A DNA stretch of 7,461 nucleotides from Myxococcales bacterium (GCA_020430865.1 JAGQIY010001061.1:1-7461); one strand, 5' to 3'. Counted from the stretch's first letter, positions 1 to 6,520 are shown. A program made the numbers and translations. Notes: generated by a model not told the origin, from the letters alone.

Positions 1-136
1 CTTAGCACGAGCGACGGAGTTGCGGCGCGGGCTTCACGCCCTATAAAGCGTGGAATTGTTCTTACTTACATTGGTCCCCCCGGCTCGACACGAGCAGCCG
101 AGGCCCGTTCGGTCTCAGCCAGAGGTGTGCGCCCAC
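1..136. other. left-edge segment without a recognisable gene
   Basis: I see no reading frame here with a recognisable protein. Frames that cross it are extensions of antisense or shifted frames of pgpA. The segment from about 41 to 72 is clearly richer in A/T than the rest of the window and contains a small stem-loop, listed separately. It is the downstream flank of the minus-strand pgpA gene and may also be the end of a transcription unit lying to the left. Nothing else can be supported. Confidence 0.5.
35..63 (+). terminator. possible weak intrinsic terminator (stem-loop with T-rich tail)
   Basis: CACGC at 35-39 pairs with GCGTG at 48-52 around an 8-nt A/T-rich loop. The outer bases TT and AA could extend the stem past a one-base bulge. 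On the plus strand it is followed by a T-rich run (56-63, with T at six of eight positions). That is the layout of a weak intrinsic terminator for a plus-strand gene ending left of the window. The stem is short and no upstream gene is visible. On the minus strand no T-run follows, so it is unlikely to terminate pgpA. Confidence 0.22.
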
Positions 137-595
137 TCAGAGAAAGCGGGCAGCGAGACCTGCGAGCGCGCCAGCTACGAGGTCGTCTGCCATGATGCCG
201 ACCCCCGCGGGTTGGAGCTTCTCCGCGCTCGAGACGGGGCCGGGCTTGGTGATATCGAAGGCGCGGAAGAGCAGCCACGCGAGCGCCTGGGTGCGGACGG
301 AGCGCCTGCGTACCATCCCCATCGCGATCAACACCCCCGCCACCTCGTCGATCACCACCCGCTGGGGGTCTTCCTCGCCGCGCTTGACCGCGACCCGATG
401 CGCCGCCCAGGTGCCGATCGCCGTGACGCCGACCACGGCGAGGGCGTGGGGCAGCGGGGGCAGGGCGCGCAGAGCCAGGTGCAGCGGTACGCCTCCGAGC
501 GAGCCGACCGTGCCGGGCGCCTTGGGCGCCAGACCACAGCCGAACCAGGTCGCCAAGGCTTCCGCGACGTCGTCCGAGTCCATGGCGCGGACCAT
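137..595 (-). CDS. pgpA: phosphatidylglycerophosphatase A
   Basis: This 152-residue membrane protein is PgpA, which removes the phosphate from phosphatidylglycerol phosphate to give phosphatidylglycerol, the last step of PG synthesis at the inner membrane. The family signatures are in order and intact. They are the N-terminal GCGLAPKAPGTVGSLGG block (residues 19-35), the acidic pair D83-E84 in VVIDEVAG, the RAFDITKPGP block (111-120), and GVGIMADDLVAG (131-142) with D137-D138. The length is close to that usual for the family. Hydrophobic stretches lie around residues 36-65, 85-95 and 139-152. The start could be the ATG at 595 or the in-frame ATG at 583. Neither has a clear Shine-Dalgarno sequence, and the conserved domain begins only about residue 10, so both are possible. 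The gene is divergent from the Aur1-like gene, with an intergenic region of about 40-80 bp. Identification is strong; the exact start is uncertain. Confidence 0.93.
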   Translation of the reverse strand: MVRAMDSDDVAEALATWFGCGLAPKAPGTVGSLGGVPLHLALRALPPLPHALAVVGVTAIGTWAAHRVAVKRGEEDPQRVVIDEVAGVLIAMGMVRRRSVRTQALAWLLFRAFDITKPGPVSSAEKLQPAGVGIMADDLVAGALAGLAARFL

Positions 596-678
596 AGCAG
601 GTCACGCGCTGCCGGGAGCCTGCGATCACGGCTTCGGTGCGGCTCGAGCCAGCGCCCGCTCCGGGGTGGGGGGCGAGC
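596..678. promoter_or_regulatory. divergent intergenic region between pgpA and the Aur1-like gene
   Basis: By gene orientation, this short spacer should carry promoters for both pgpA (leftward) and the Aur1-like/MMPL pair (rightward). I cannot pick out a convincing -35/-10 pair on either strand, as the segment is almost uniformly G/C. The one distinct element is the perfect 10-bp palindrome GGCTCGAGCC at 641-650, which could be a small operator but may be chance. If the rightward gene actually starts at the GTG at 637, the palindrome lies inside its coding region. Confidence 0.35.
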
Positions 679-1656
679 GTGAGCGACGGCATCGGAGTGG
701 AGGCGGCGCCCCTGCCCAGCGGCTTCGCGGCGCGGGTGCGCGCCCTGTGGGGGCCCTGGTGGCCGCTCCCGCTCCTGATTTTCCCCGTCTACTCGTCGAT
801 CATGATAGCGATTGGCGACCTGCGCCCCGAGCACGTGGGCATCACCGTCGTTGTTTGGATCCTTGCGGTAATCGGTCCGCGCAGCAAGCGCTTCCTGGTC
901 GACATCTCGCCCTACTTCGTCGTGGCGCTGGGCTACGACCTGGTGCGCTATGCCCGCCCGGTGTTCGTCTCCGCGGATCGGGTGCTGGGATGTCAGCTGC
1001 GGAGCGCCGAGGTCGCGCTGTTCGGCTTCGGGACGGGCCATACGCCCGGCGATTGGCTCCAGGGCCACCATCTCGCCGCGCTCGACCTCTTCTTTGCGGT
1101 TCCGTACACGATCTTCATCTACGTCGCGTTCATCTATGCGGCGTACCTGTACTTCGTGGATCGCCAACGCATGCGGCGTTTCCTCTGGGCGTTCGCCATC
1201 GCCAACTACATCTCGTTCACGTTGTGGATGATCGTCCCGGCGGCGCCACCCTGGTACCTTCGGGAGGCCGGTTGCGCCATCGACATGAGCGCCGTGCCGA
1301 GCGCAGCGGGTCTGCTGCGCGTGGACAGCCTGCTCGGCATCGACTACTTCCACACCTTCTACTCGCGAGCGGCATCCGTCTACGGGGCGATGCCGTCGAT
1401 GCACTGCGCCTACCCCGTGCTCGGACTATTATCCGCGTGGAAATATACGACCTGGAAGACGAGGCCGCTGCACTTGTTCTACGCGGCCTGGATGTTCTGT
1501 GCCGCGATCTACCTCGATCACCACTGGATCCTGGACGCGCTGGCGGGCTGGGCGGTGGCCGCGGTGGCGGTGTTCCTGGCTGGCCGGCTGTCGCAGCGCT
1601 TTGGCGTGGCGGACGCGACCGCGGATCGACTCGAGGTCTCGCATGAGCGCGTCTGA
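679..1656 (+). CDS. PAP2-superfamily membrane protein, Aur1/inositol phosphorylceramide synthase-like
   Basis: This is a polytopic membrane protein of about 325 residues from the PAP2/Aur1-like group, whose members hydrolyse lipid phosphates or transfer a phospho-head group such as phosphoinositol between lipids. Three motifs support this. They are VPAAPPWYL (186-194), GAMPSMHCAYP (236-246) with the candidate nucleophile-pocket His242, and YLDHHWILDALAG (278-290) with His282 and Asp286 in the H-x3-D spacing of Aur1. Around six hydrophobic segments surround them, the first at about residues 20-45. The start is uncertain. An in-frame GTG at 637 would add 14 Pro/Gly/Ala-rich residues. I prefer the GTG at 679, which follows a G-rich tract (661-672) and begins just before the first hydrophobic region. 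The 3' end overlaps the transporter gene by 14 bp, implying translational coupling and a shared role. The substrate cannot be read from sequence; a plain lipid-phosphate phosphatase or another phosphoalcohol transferase is also possible. Confidence 0.85.
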   Translation: MSDGIGVEAAPLPSGFAARVRALWGPWWPLPLLIFPVYSSIMIAIGDLRPEHVGITVVVWILAVIGPRSKRFLVDISPYFVVALGYDLVRYARPVFVSADRVLGCQLRSAEVALFGFGTGHTPGDWLQGHHLAALDLFFAVPYTIFIYVAFIYAAYLYFVDRQRMRRFLWAFAIANYISFTLWMIVPAAPPWYLREAGCAIDMSAVPSAAGLLRVDSLLGIDYFHTFYSRAASVYGAMPSMHCAYPVLGLLSAWKYTTWKTRPLHLFYAAWMFCAAIYLDHHWILDALAGWAVAAVAVFLAGRLSQRFGVADATADRLEVSHERV

Positions 1657-4156
1657 GCCAACCAGGCCGTCGGTCGGCTTCGCTGGGCGCTACGTGCGCT
1701 GGCTGCTGGCGCACCGCCTGTGGGTGATGCTCGGCCTGATCCTGTTTGCGGCCGTCGGGGGTTACCGCACGGCGAAGACCTACGGCGCTTTGCGGAGTGA
1801 CATCGAGGAGTTGCTGCCCGAGAGCGCGCCAGCAGTGGCCGCGCTGAAGGAGGCGCGCGCCCGCTTGCCCGGCTTGCGCCATCTGGGCGTCGTCGTCGAC
1901 ACCGGCGGGCCTGACAACGTCGCCGCCGCGCAACGCTTCCTCGACGATCTGGCGGGGCGCATCGAGAAGTATCCTGCGAACGAGGTCGCGGCGGTGCGCG
2001 TCGACGTCAAGCGCGAGCGGCACTTCGGCGAGACGTACGTGCTGCAGCTCATGGACCCGAAGGACGTCCGGCGGCTCACCGAGGCTGTCGAGGAGCGGCG
2101 CGATTGGGAGGCCTCCCACGCCATCGGCACGAACCTGCTCGATGAAGACGAAGATCCGCCACCGAAGATCCCGGTCGACGAGCTCAAGCAGAAGTACGAG
2201 GCGCGCTACGGCAAGGCCGAGCCTTTCCCCGAGGATCGCTTCATCGCCAGGGATGGGCTCACGGAGGTGCTCGTCGTCCAGGCCGCGTCGAACGAGACCA
2301 CCTATGAGAGCGACCGGGAGCTGCTCAGCAAGGTCCAGCGAGACATCAGCGATCTCGGCTTCCCCGACGCCTACGCTCCTGGCATGCGAGTAGGCTTCGC
2401 CGCTGACGTCCCCACCCGCGTGGAGGAGATGGAGGGACTGTTCCGTGACCTGTCGCTGAGCGGACTGCTGGTCACCGCGCTGGTGCTGGGGTCCATCGTC
2501 TGGTTCTTCAGGAGCTTTCGCGCGCTCGCCATCCTGGGGATCCCGCTGACCTTCGGCACCTTCTACGCTTTCGGTCTGGTGGCCTTGCCACCTCTCTCGA
2601 TCACCTACTTGAACAGCAACACCGCGTTCCTTGGCAGCATCGTGGTCGGGAACGGTATCAACTCCGGGATCATACTCCTGGCTCGTTACCGCGAGGATCG
2701 AGGGAGGGGGTTAGGGGTGGAAGACGCCGTGGTGCAGGCCGTGGCGCAGACCTGGCGCCCGACGCTCGCCGCCGCGCTCGCTGCCTCGGCGGCCTATGGA
2801 TCGCTGATCTTCACCGACTTCCGTGGCTTCAACCAGTTCGGCTGGATCGGCGGCTTCGGGATGGTGCTGTGCTGGGCGGCCACGTATCTCGCCGCGCCAA
2901 TCCTGATTGCTTGGTTGGGCGCCCACATCCGTCCACCGGAGAAGCAAGCACGGGGCCTTGCCGACCGCCTCGGCGACGTGGTCCTGCGTCGCTCCAAGTG
3001 GGTGTTCGCGGTCACCCTCGGTCTCAGCGTGCTGGGAGGCGCTAGCCTGTTTCAGCGCGCTGACGACTGGCTCGAGACCGACCTGACGAAGCTTCGGCGC
3101 AGGGACTCGTGGGTCGACGGTGAGCGCTACTGGGGCAAGCGCATGGATGCCACGCTGCACCGCTACCTCACGCCGACGGTCGTGATGGCGCACTCCCCCG
3201 AGCAGGCGCGGGAGATCGAGCGACGCGTACGGCAGCTGCAGCAAGACCAGCGCGCCGGGGGCCTGGTCGGCAGCGTGCGCAGCATCGCTCAGGTGCTGCC
3301 GCCGGAGCGGGACAAGGCCTTGCGTGAGGCGCAGCAGCTCCGGAAGGTCCTCACCCCCAAGCTCCAGTCCAAGCTCGAGGGCAACGAGAAGGCGCTCGTG
3401 GAGCGCGCGCTGAGTCCGGAGGCGCTGAAGCCCCTCGTCGCAGGGGACGTGCCGCCCGTGTTGACCGCTGGCCTGCGGGAACACGATGGCCGCCTGGATC
3501 GCAACGTGCTCGTCTTCCCCAAGGTAGGCGCGGGCACCTGGGACGCGGACCGCATGCTCGCCTTCACCCAGGACTTGCGTCGGGTCGCCAGTGAAGTGGA
3601 TCCCGATGCACAGGTCGGGGGCGGTATCTTGCTGTCCAGTGACATCATCACTGCGATGAAGCGTGATGGTCCGCGAGCGACGGCGATCGCGTTGCTGGTG
3701 GTGCTGCTGATCTGTGTGGTGGCGTTTCGCAGCTTCCGACTCAGCGCGCTCGCGGTCGTCAGCTTGAGCGTCGGTGTGCTGTTGATGCTGGGAGCGATGG
3801 CGCTCTCTCATCAGAAGCTGAACTTCTCGAACTTCGTCGCGCTGCCCATCACCTTCGGCATCGCAGCCGACTACTCGATCAACGTGCTCAAGCGCTTTCA
3901 GTTCGAGGCGGGCAAGCCAACGCTGGAACGCGTGCGCGGCGCAGTGGCGCACACCGGGGGCGCGGTCGCCCTGTGCTCCGTGACCACGATCATCGGCTTC
4001 GGCTCGTTGCTCGTGGCGCAGAACCAGGCGCTGTTCTCTTTCGGCTTGTTCGCCGTGGCTGGCGAGATCGCGTGCCTTGGGACCGCGGTGTTGTCCCTGC
4101 CCAGCGCGATCGCGTGGCTGGGCTCGCGTCGCTCGATAGCGGACGCGGGAGCCTGA
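1643..4156 (+). CDS. MMPL/HpnN-like RND-family transporter
   Basis: This 837-residue inner-membrane transporter has the duplicated RND plan. TM1 spans about 26-41, followed by a periplasmic loop to about 270, then TM2-6 (about 273-427). TM7 (453-471) begins the second half, followed by a second loop to about 675 and TM8-12 (about 680-827). The motif SDIEELLPES (52-61) after TM1 is typical of the MMPL/HpnN group, whose characterised members move lipids such as hopanoids or mycolates toward the outer envelope using the proton gradient. TM10 keeps the Asp-Tyr pair (D743-Y744) used for proton relay. The matching TM4 position reads N340-S341 in GNGINSGIILLARYRE, so the acidic residue is missing from the first half. 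The ATG at 1643 has a GAGG ribosome site 6 nt upstream, at 1633-1636. It overlaps the end of the Aur1-like gene, so longer upstream versions of this frame are not real. No adaptor or outer-membrane partner is adjacent in this operon. The cargo is inferred to be a lipid. Confidence 0.88.
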   Translation: MSASEPTRPSVGFAGRYVRWLLAHRLWVMLGLILFAAVGGYRTAKTYGALRSDIEELLPESAPAVAALKEARARLPGLRHLGVVVDTGGPDNVAAAQRFLDDLAGRIEKYPANEVAAVRVDVKRERHFGETYVLQLMDPKDVRRLTEAVEERRDWEASHAIGTNLLDEDEDPPPKIPVDELKQKYEARYGKAEPFPEDRFIARDGLTEVLVVQAASNETTYESDRELLSKVQRDISDLGFPDAYAPGMRVGFAADVPTRVEEMEGLFRDLSLSGLLVTALVLGSIVWFFRSFRALAILGIPLTFGTFYAFGLVALPPLSITYLNSNTAFLGSIVVGNGINSGIILLARYREDRGRGLGVEDAVVQAVAQTWRPTLAAALAASAAYGSLIFTDFRGFNQFGWIGGFGMVLCWAATYLAAPILIAWLGAHIRPPEKQARGLADRLGDVVLRRSKWVFAVTLGLSVLGGASLFQRADDWLETDLTKLRRRDSWVDGERYWGKRMDATLHRYLTPTVVMAHSPEQAREIERRVRQLQQDQRAGGLVGSVRSIAQVLPPERDKALREAQQLRKVLTPKLQSKLEGNEKALVERALSPEALKPLVAGDVPPVLTAGLREHDGRLDRNVLVFPKVGAGTWDADRMLAFTQDLRRVASEVDPDAQVGGGILLSSDIITAMKRDGPRATAIALLVVLLICVVAFRSFRLSALAVVSLSVGVLLMLGAMALSHQKLNFSNFVALPITFGIAADYSINVLKRFQFEAGKPTLERVRGAVAHTGGAVALCSVTTIIGFGSLLVAQNQALFSFGLFAVAGEIACLGTAVLSLPSAIAWLGSRRSIADAGA

Positions 4157-4227
4157 TTCACTGCAGAGTTTGCGCAGGGTCCCTGCGCGTGGACGCCAGC
4201 GGCGCGTCCGGTCTATCGTCTGCGGTC
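4157..4227. promoter_or_regulatory. intergenic spacer with two consecutive inverted repeats
   Basis: The spacer between the transporter and the lipoprotein gene contains two perfect inverted repeats. The first is GCGCAGGG (4172-4179) with CCCTGCGC (4181-4188) around a single T. The second is GGACGC (4191-4196) with GCGTCC (4204-4209) around a 7-nt loop. As RNA they would form two GC-rich hairpins. Neither is followed by a T-run, so a standard intrinsic terminator is unlikely. They could be a transcript-end or attenuator structure or, as DNA, a dyad operator. No clear promoter hexamers are seen, and the ATG at 4228 has no Shine-Dalgarno sequence. Confidence 0.35.
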
Positions 4228-4476
4228 ATGAGGTCCTTGGGTAGGTCCGAGCTGGGACTCGGGTTGGTTGCCGTCGCGCTGCTGATGACGGTGGGGTGCA
4301 AGAAGGATGAGGCCGCCGCCGATGGCGACACGGCCTCCCCCGCGGTGAGCACGACCGCGGCCGCGCCCGCGAGCGCGGCGGACCAGTCTCCTCCGGCGTC
4401 GCCCTCGGCCGCGCCCGGCGAGGAGCAGCTCTGTCAGGTCGAGAAGGAGAAGAGCTGGGGGAAGTGGGTCAACTAG
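4228..4476 (+). CDS. N-terminal lipoprotein fragment upstream of the TAG
   Basis: If the TAG acts as a stop, this encodes an 82-residue exported lipoprotein. It would consist of little more than the signal peptide, the Cys24 lipid anchor, a flexible Ser/Ala/Pro linker and about 18 residues of the next domain. Several unrelated lipoproteins have such a tether, but here the fragment ends in the middle of a Trp/Lys-rich segment (residues 73-82) that continues sensibly after the TAG. It is therefore better viewed as the 5' part of the interrupted gene than as an independent gene. Confidence 0.45.
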   Translation: MRSLGRSELGLGLVAVALLMTVGCKKDEAAADGDTASPAVSTTAAAPASAADQSPPASPSAAPGEEQLCQVEKEKSWGKWVN

Positions 4477-4515
4477 CGCACCGGCATCACACCGGCGGAG
4501 CTTCCGAACTCCAAA

Positions 4516-5811
4516 GTGGCTCTCGGGATCGCGTTCGGCAACACGCCTGCGGTACTCACCGTGAATCCTGACGGAAACGCAAGCCTCAAGCGAGTCAACC
4601 CGCAGGACGGGTCGAAGGTCGGACGAAAGCTCGACGCCAAGACGGGGCGCCGAGATCTGCAGCGGGTCACCCCCATCGTGCTGGACGGAAGCACCCGGGC
4701 CTACGCGGACTATCGCGACCGACTCAAGGACGGCATGCGACGCATCGCCTGCGGTCCAGCGGAGAGCGACCAGGCGTTGCTGGTCTTCGACGGCGAGCCG
4801 CTGCTCGACAAGCTGAAGAAGGAGCAGAAGGAGGCCAAGCCGGCGGACAGCAAGCAGGCCGTGAGCGACGCGCCCGCGTCCGGCGCCGCGCCGGCCAGCA
4901 GCGCCGCGCCGGCCAGCAGCGCAAAGGCGCCAAGCCTGAAGCTCGGCAAGAACTTCGCGCGCATGGGCAAGCTCAAGCTGCCGACGGCGAAGCTCGATGC
5001 GCCAACGCCGAAGCTCAGCGAAGCCGCAGTCGAAGAGTCGCGGGAGAAGCTACGTGAGGTGCGCGACTGCCGGAGCTTCGTCGACCAGCGCAAGCAGGAG
5101 GTATGGGGCGTCGCCTCCGAGCTCGTGGGGGAACCGAAGGGCGATGGCTACACCTGGGAGATGCGCTTCTACGTGCTCACCCCGGGTGGTGCTCAAGTTC
5201 GCATCATGACCACCAAGCTCGGGGAGAAGCCCAAGACGCTCTACACCCTGGAGGCGCCTGTTGCCGCGCGGATGGGGGACGACTATGTGCTCGCGGCGCG
5301 CTACCAGGGGGCGCTGTACGCTTGGCACCTGAACTCGAGCTTCAAGCCCAAGAGCGCCGTGAAGCGCTACGGCGGGGGCTATCCCAGCCTGGTGCGCTTC
5401 GCCGATGACAACGGGGAGCTTCGGCTCTTCACGTCTCAGCAGGTCCACAAGGACGACTGGCGGGTGGCTTCGCTGCGCCTGACGGGCGGCCTGCCGAAGG
5501 GCTTGAGCAAGCTGGAGTGGGGGGACGAGTCGCGTGCGGAACCGAGCTTCGCCCGCTCCGGCAGCCAGCGCTGGGTTTCGTACCACCAGGGCGACCGCCG
5601 CAAGGCCCAGGTGATGGTTCAGGCGGTGGACGGCGATCTGAACGCCGTCGGCAAACCTTTCGCCGCGACGGCCGAAGGCGACGAGGTCTACGAGAGCCTG
5701 CTCTTGCCGCTGAACGACGGGAAGCTCTACTTCATTGCGATCAAGAAGCCCAAGGACCAGAGCGCGCCCGAGCTGGTGAGCCAGGTGCTGACGTGCAAGG
5801 CGCCGAGTTGA
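4516..5811 (+). CDS. C-terminal fragment of the interrupted lipoprotein, beta-propeller-like
   Basis: This is what a gene finder would report downstream of the TAG: 431 residues from a GTG at 4516. That GTG has no Shine-Dalgarno sequence, and the product would have no signal peptide, although its composition is that of an exported protein. Its first 90 or so residues form a small domain ending around the RIACGPAES segment. A linker rich in Lys, Ala and Ser follows, including two exact AAPASS units encoded by an 18-bp tandem repeat. The C-terminal half of about 240 residues repeats a strand-turn-strand pattern, seen in segments near 5380-5440, 5530-5650 and 5680-5740, resembling propeller blades. 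No catalytic motif is recognisable. The GTG is most likely an internal valine codon of the longer gene. Confidence 0.6.
   Translation: MALGIAFGNTPAVLTVNPDGNASLKRVNPQDGSKVGRKLDAKTGRRDLQRVTPIVLDGSTRAYADYRDRLKDGMRRIACGPAESDQALLVFDGEPLLDKLKKEQKEAKPADSKQAVSDAPASGAAPASSAAPASSAKAPSLKLGKNFARMGKLKLPTAKLDAPTPKLSEAAVEESREKLREVRDCRSFVDQRKQEVWGVASELVGEPKGDGYTWEMRFYVLTPGGAQVRIMTTKLGEKPKTLYTLEAPVAARMGDDYVLAARYQGALYAWHLNSSFKPKSAVKRYGGGYPSLVRFADDNGELRLFTSQQVHKDDWRVASLRLTGGLPKGLSKLEWGDESRAEPSFARSGSQRWVSYHQGDRRKAQVMVQAVDGDLNAVGKPFAATAEGDEVYESLLLPLNDGKLYFIAIKKPKDQSAPELVSQVLTCKAPS
4885..4920 (+). repeat. 18-bp tandem repeat, two copies, in the linker coding region
   Basis: Two exact adjacent copies of an 18-bp unit (4885-4902 and 4903-4920) each encode Ala-Ala-Pro-Ala-Ser-Ser. 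Similarity continues a few bases on both sides, so the repeated tract spans about 4883-4922. Being a multiple of three, gain or loss of units would only change linker length. Such low-complexity linkers are common in exported proteins of GC-rich bacteria. Confidence 0.85.
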
Positions 5812-5866
5812 GCTAGGCGTCGTCTGCCGCGACGGCGCGGGTCACACGCTGCTAGAGGAATGCGTC
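5812..5866. promoter_or_regulatory. spacer before the tetR gene with a candidate operator
   Basis: This 55-bp gap precedes the TetR gene. CGTCG at 5818-5822 and CGACG at 5830-5834 form an inverted repeat with a 7-nt spacer, and one further flanking base pair matches beyond a mismatch. TetR proteins commonly bind imperfect palindromes of this size in front of their own gene, so this is a candidate autoregulatory site. It could equally be a weak hairpin ending the lipoprotein transcript. No clear promoter hexamers are visible. The element AGAGGAA at 5854-5860 is the ribosome binding site of the TetR gene. Confidence 0.3.
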
Positions 5867-6520
5867 ATGGGTGTGCGAGAGCGGCGAAAGCGAGAGCGGA
5901 GCGAACGTCGCGAACAGATCTTGGAAGCGGCCGAGCAGGTGTTCCTCGAGCGAGGGTTGAGCGGCACCACGATGGAGGAGGTCGCCTCACGGGCGGAGCT
6001 CAGCAAGGGCACGCTGTATCTCTATTTCAAGAGCAAGGACGAGCTGTACCTGGCCACGGCCAACCGTCAGCTGGCCGACATGGTGAGCCGCTTCGAGAAG
6101 GCCCTGGAAGCCGGCGGCACCGGGATCGAGGTCCTCGAGCGGCTGGTGAGGGCGCAGCTCGAGTACGCCATCGAGCACCCGGATCATGCCCGCTTCAGCA
6201 CGACCTGGCTCAACACCAGCTATCGGCTCGCGGCGGATAGCCCGAGCTTCGACGAGTACCGCACGTCCATCGCCAAGCTTTTTCTGTGTGGCAATGAAGC
6301 GATCGAGCTCGGGAAGCGGGACGGCACGGTGCGTGTCCCTGGAGAGCCCTTCGAGCTCCTGGTGCAGCTCTGGGGATCCATGGTCGGCGTCACGCTGCTC
6401 TGGGTGAACGCAGCGGAGGTGGTCCGCCGCCTGCCCTGGACCCTCGACATGGATCACCTGATGCACAGCTACTGCGACCTGATTCTGGCGGCGATCCGCG
6501 TCCCGGAGGCGAGCTCATGA
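5867..6520 (+). CDS. TetR/AcrR-family transcriptional regulator
   Basis: This 217-residue cytoplasmic DNA-binding repressor has the usual TetR length. An Arg/Lys-rich tail (residues 3-15) leads into the N-terminal helix-turn-helix domain. In that domain REQILEAAEQVFLERG is helix 1 and GTTMEEVASRAELSKGTLYLYFKSKDEL (about 33-60) holds helices 2-4, with the recognition helix near 45-54. The remaining 155 residues form the ligand-binding and dimerisation domain and have the low conservation typical of the family. The ATG at 5867 has an AGAGGA site 8 nt upstream. The stop overlaps the start of the adaptor gene (ATGA at 6517-6520). The regulator is therefore the first gene of the operon it most likely represses, relieving repression when an effector, probably a pump substrate, binds. 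The effector cannot be told from sequence. Confidence 0.94.
   Translation: MGVRERRKRERSERREQILEAAEQVFLERGLSGTTMEEVASRAELSKGTLYLYFKSKDELYLATANRQLADMVSRFEKALEAGGTGIEVLERLVRAQLEYAIEHPDHARFSTTWLNTSYRLAADSPSFDEYRTSIAKLFLCGNEAIELGKRDGTVRVPGEPFELLVQLWGSMVGVTLLWVNAAEVVRRLPWTLDMDHLMHSYCDLILAAIRVPEASS

Larger units (their letters stand above)
4228..5811 (+). pseudogene. secreted lipoprotein gene interrupted by an in-frame TAG
   Basis: One continuous frame runs from the ATG at 4228 to the TGA at 5809-5811 and is broken only by TAG at 4474-4476. Read through, it encodes 527 residues with position 83 unknown. The N-terminus is a type II signal peptide: Arg2 and Arg6, a hydrophobic core at 9-22, and Cys24 preceded by Thr-Val-Gly, a near-consensus lipobox. 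A Ser/Ala/Pro linker (28-63) follows, then a domain starting near Cys69. Residues from about 282 carry strand-rich, Trp/Tyr-containing stretches that look like a beta-propeller. Besides Cys24 there are four cysteines (69, 175, 281, 523). Splitting the gene would strand one on the exported side, which argues for a single ancestral protein. I do not recognise a named family. The break may be a true nonsense mutation, a sequencing error in a CAG, AAG or TGG codon, or a read-through site. The first two are more likely. Confidence 0.7.

Noticed and set aside
352..1404. 350-codon minus-strand open frame spanning pgpA and the Aur1-like gene
   Set aside because: It covers two genes with clear family motifs in other frames. 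Its product is Arg/Asp/His-rich with no motif or plausible fold.
1499..1642. Upstream extension of the MMPL transporter frame to an ATG at 1499
   Set aside because: The added 48 residues overlap the conserved H-x3-D catalytic region of the Aur1-like gene and are Arg/Trp/Ser-rich. The ATG at 1643 has a good ribosome site and begins just before TM1.
192..1646. 484-codon plus-strand open frame over the same region
   Set aside because: It is out of frame with the Aur1-like gene and antisense to pgpA. Its composition (Arg/Ala/Gly/Pro-rich, no hydrophobic segments) is that of a shifted-frame artefact.
2711..3952. 413-codon open frame on the minus strand opposite the MMPL transporter gene
   Set aside because: It is antisense to a well-supported transporter gene. 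Its product is His/Arg/Gln-rich low-complexity sequence with no recognisable domain, as expected for open antisense frames in GC-rich DNA.
4883..4922. Possible CRISPR or regulatory repeat
   Set aside because: There are only two 18-bp units with no spacers, in frame and encoding AAPASS twice. It is a protein linker repeat.
5050..5586. 178-codon minus-strand open frame opposite the lipoprotein gene
   Set aside because: It has no domain and shows antisense-type composition. The plus-strand frame here is continuous with the lipoprotein reading frame.
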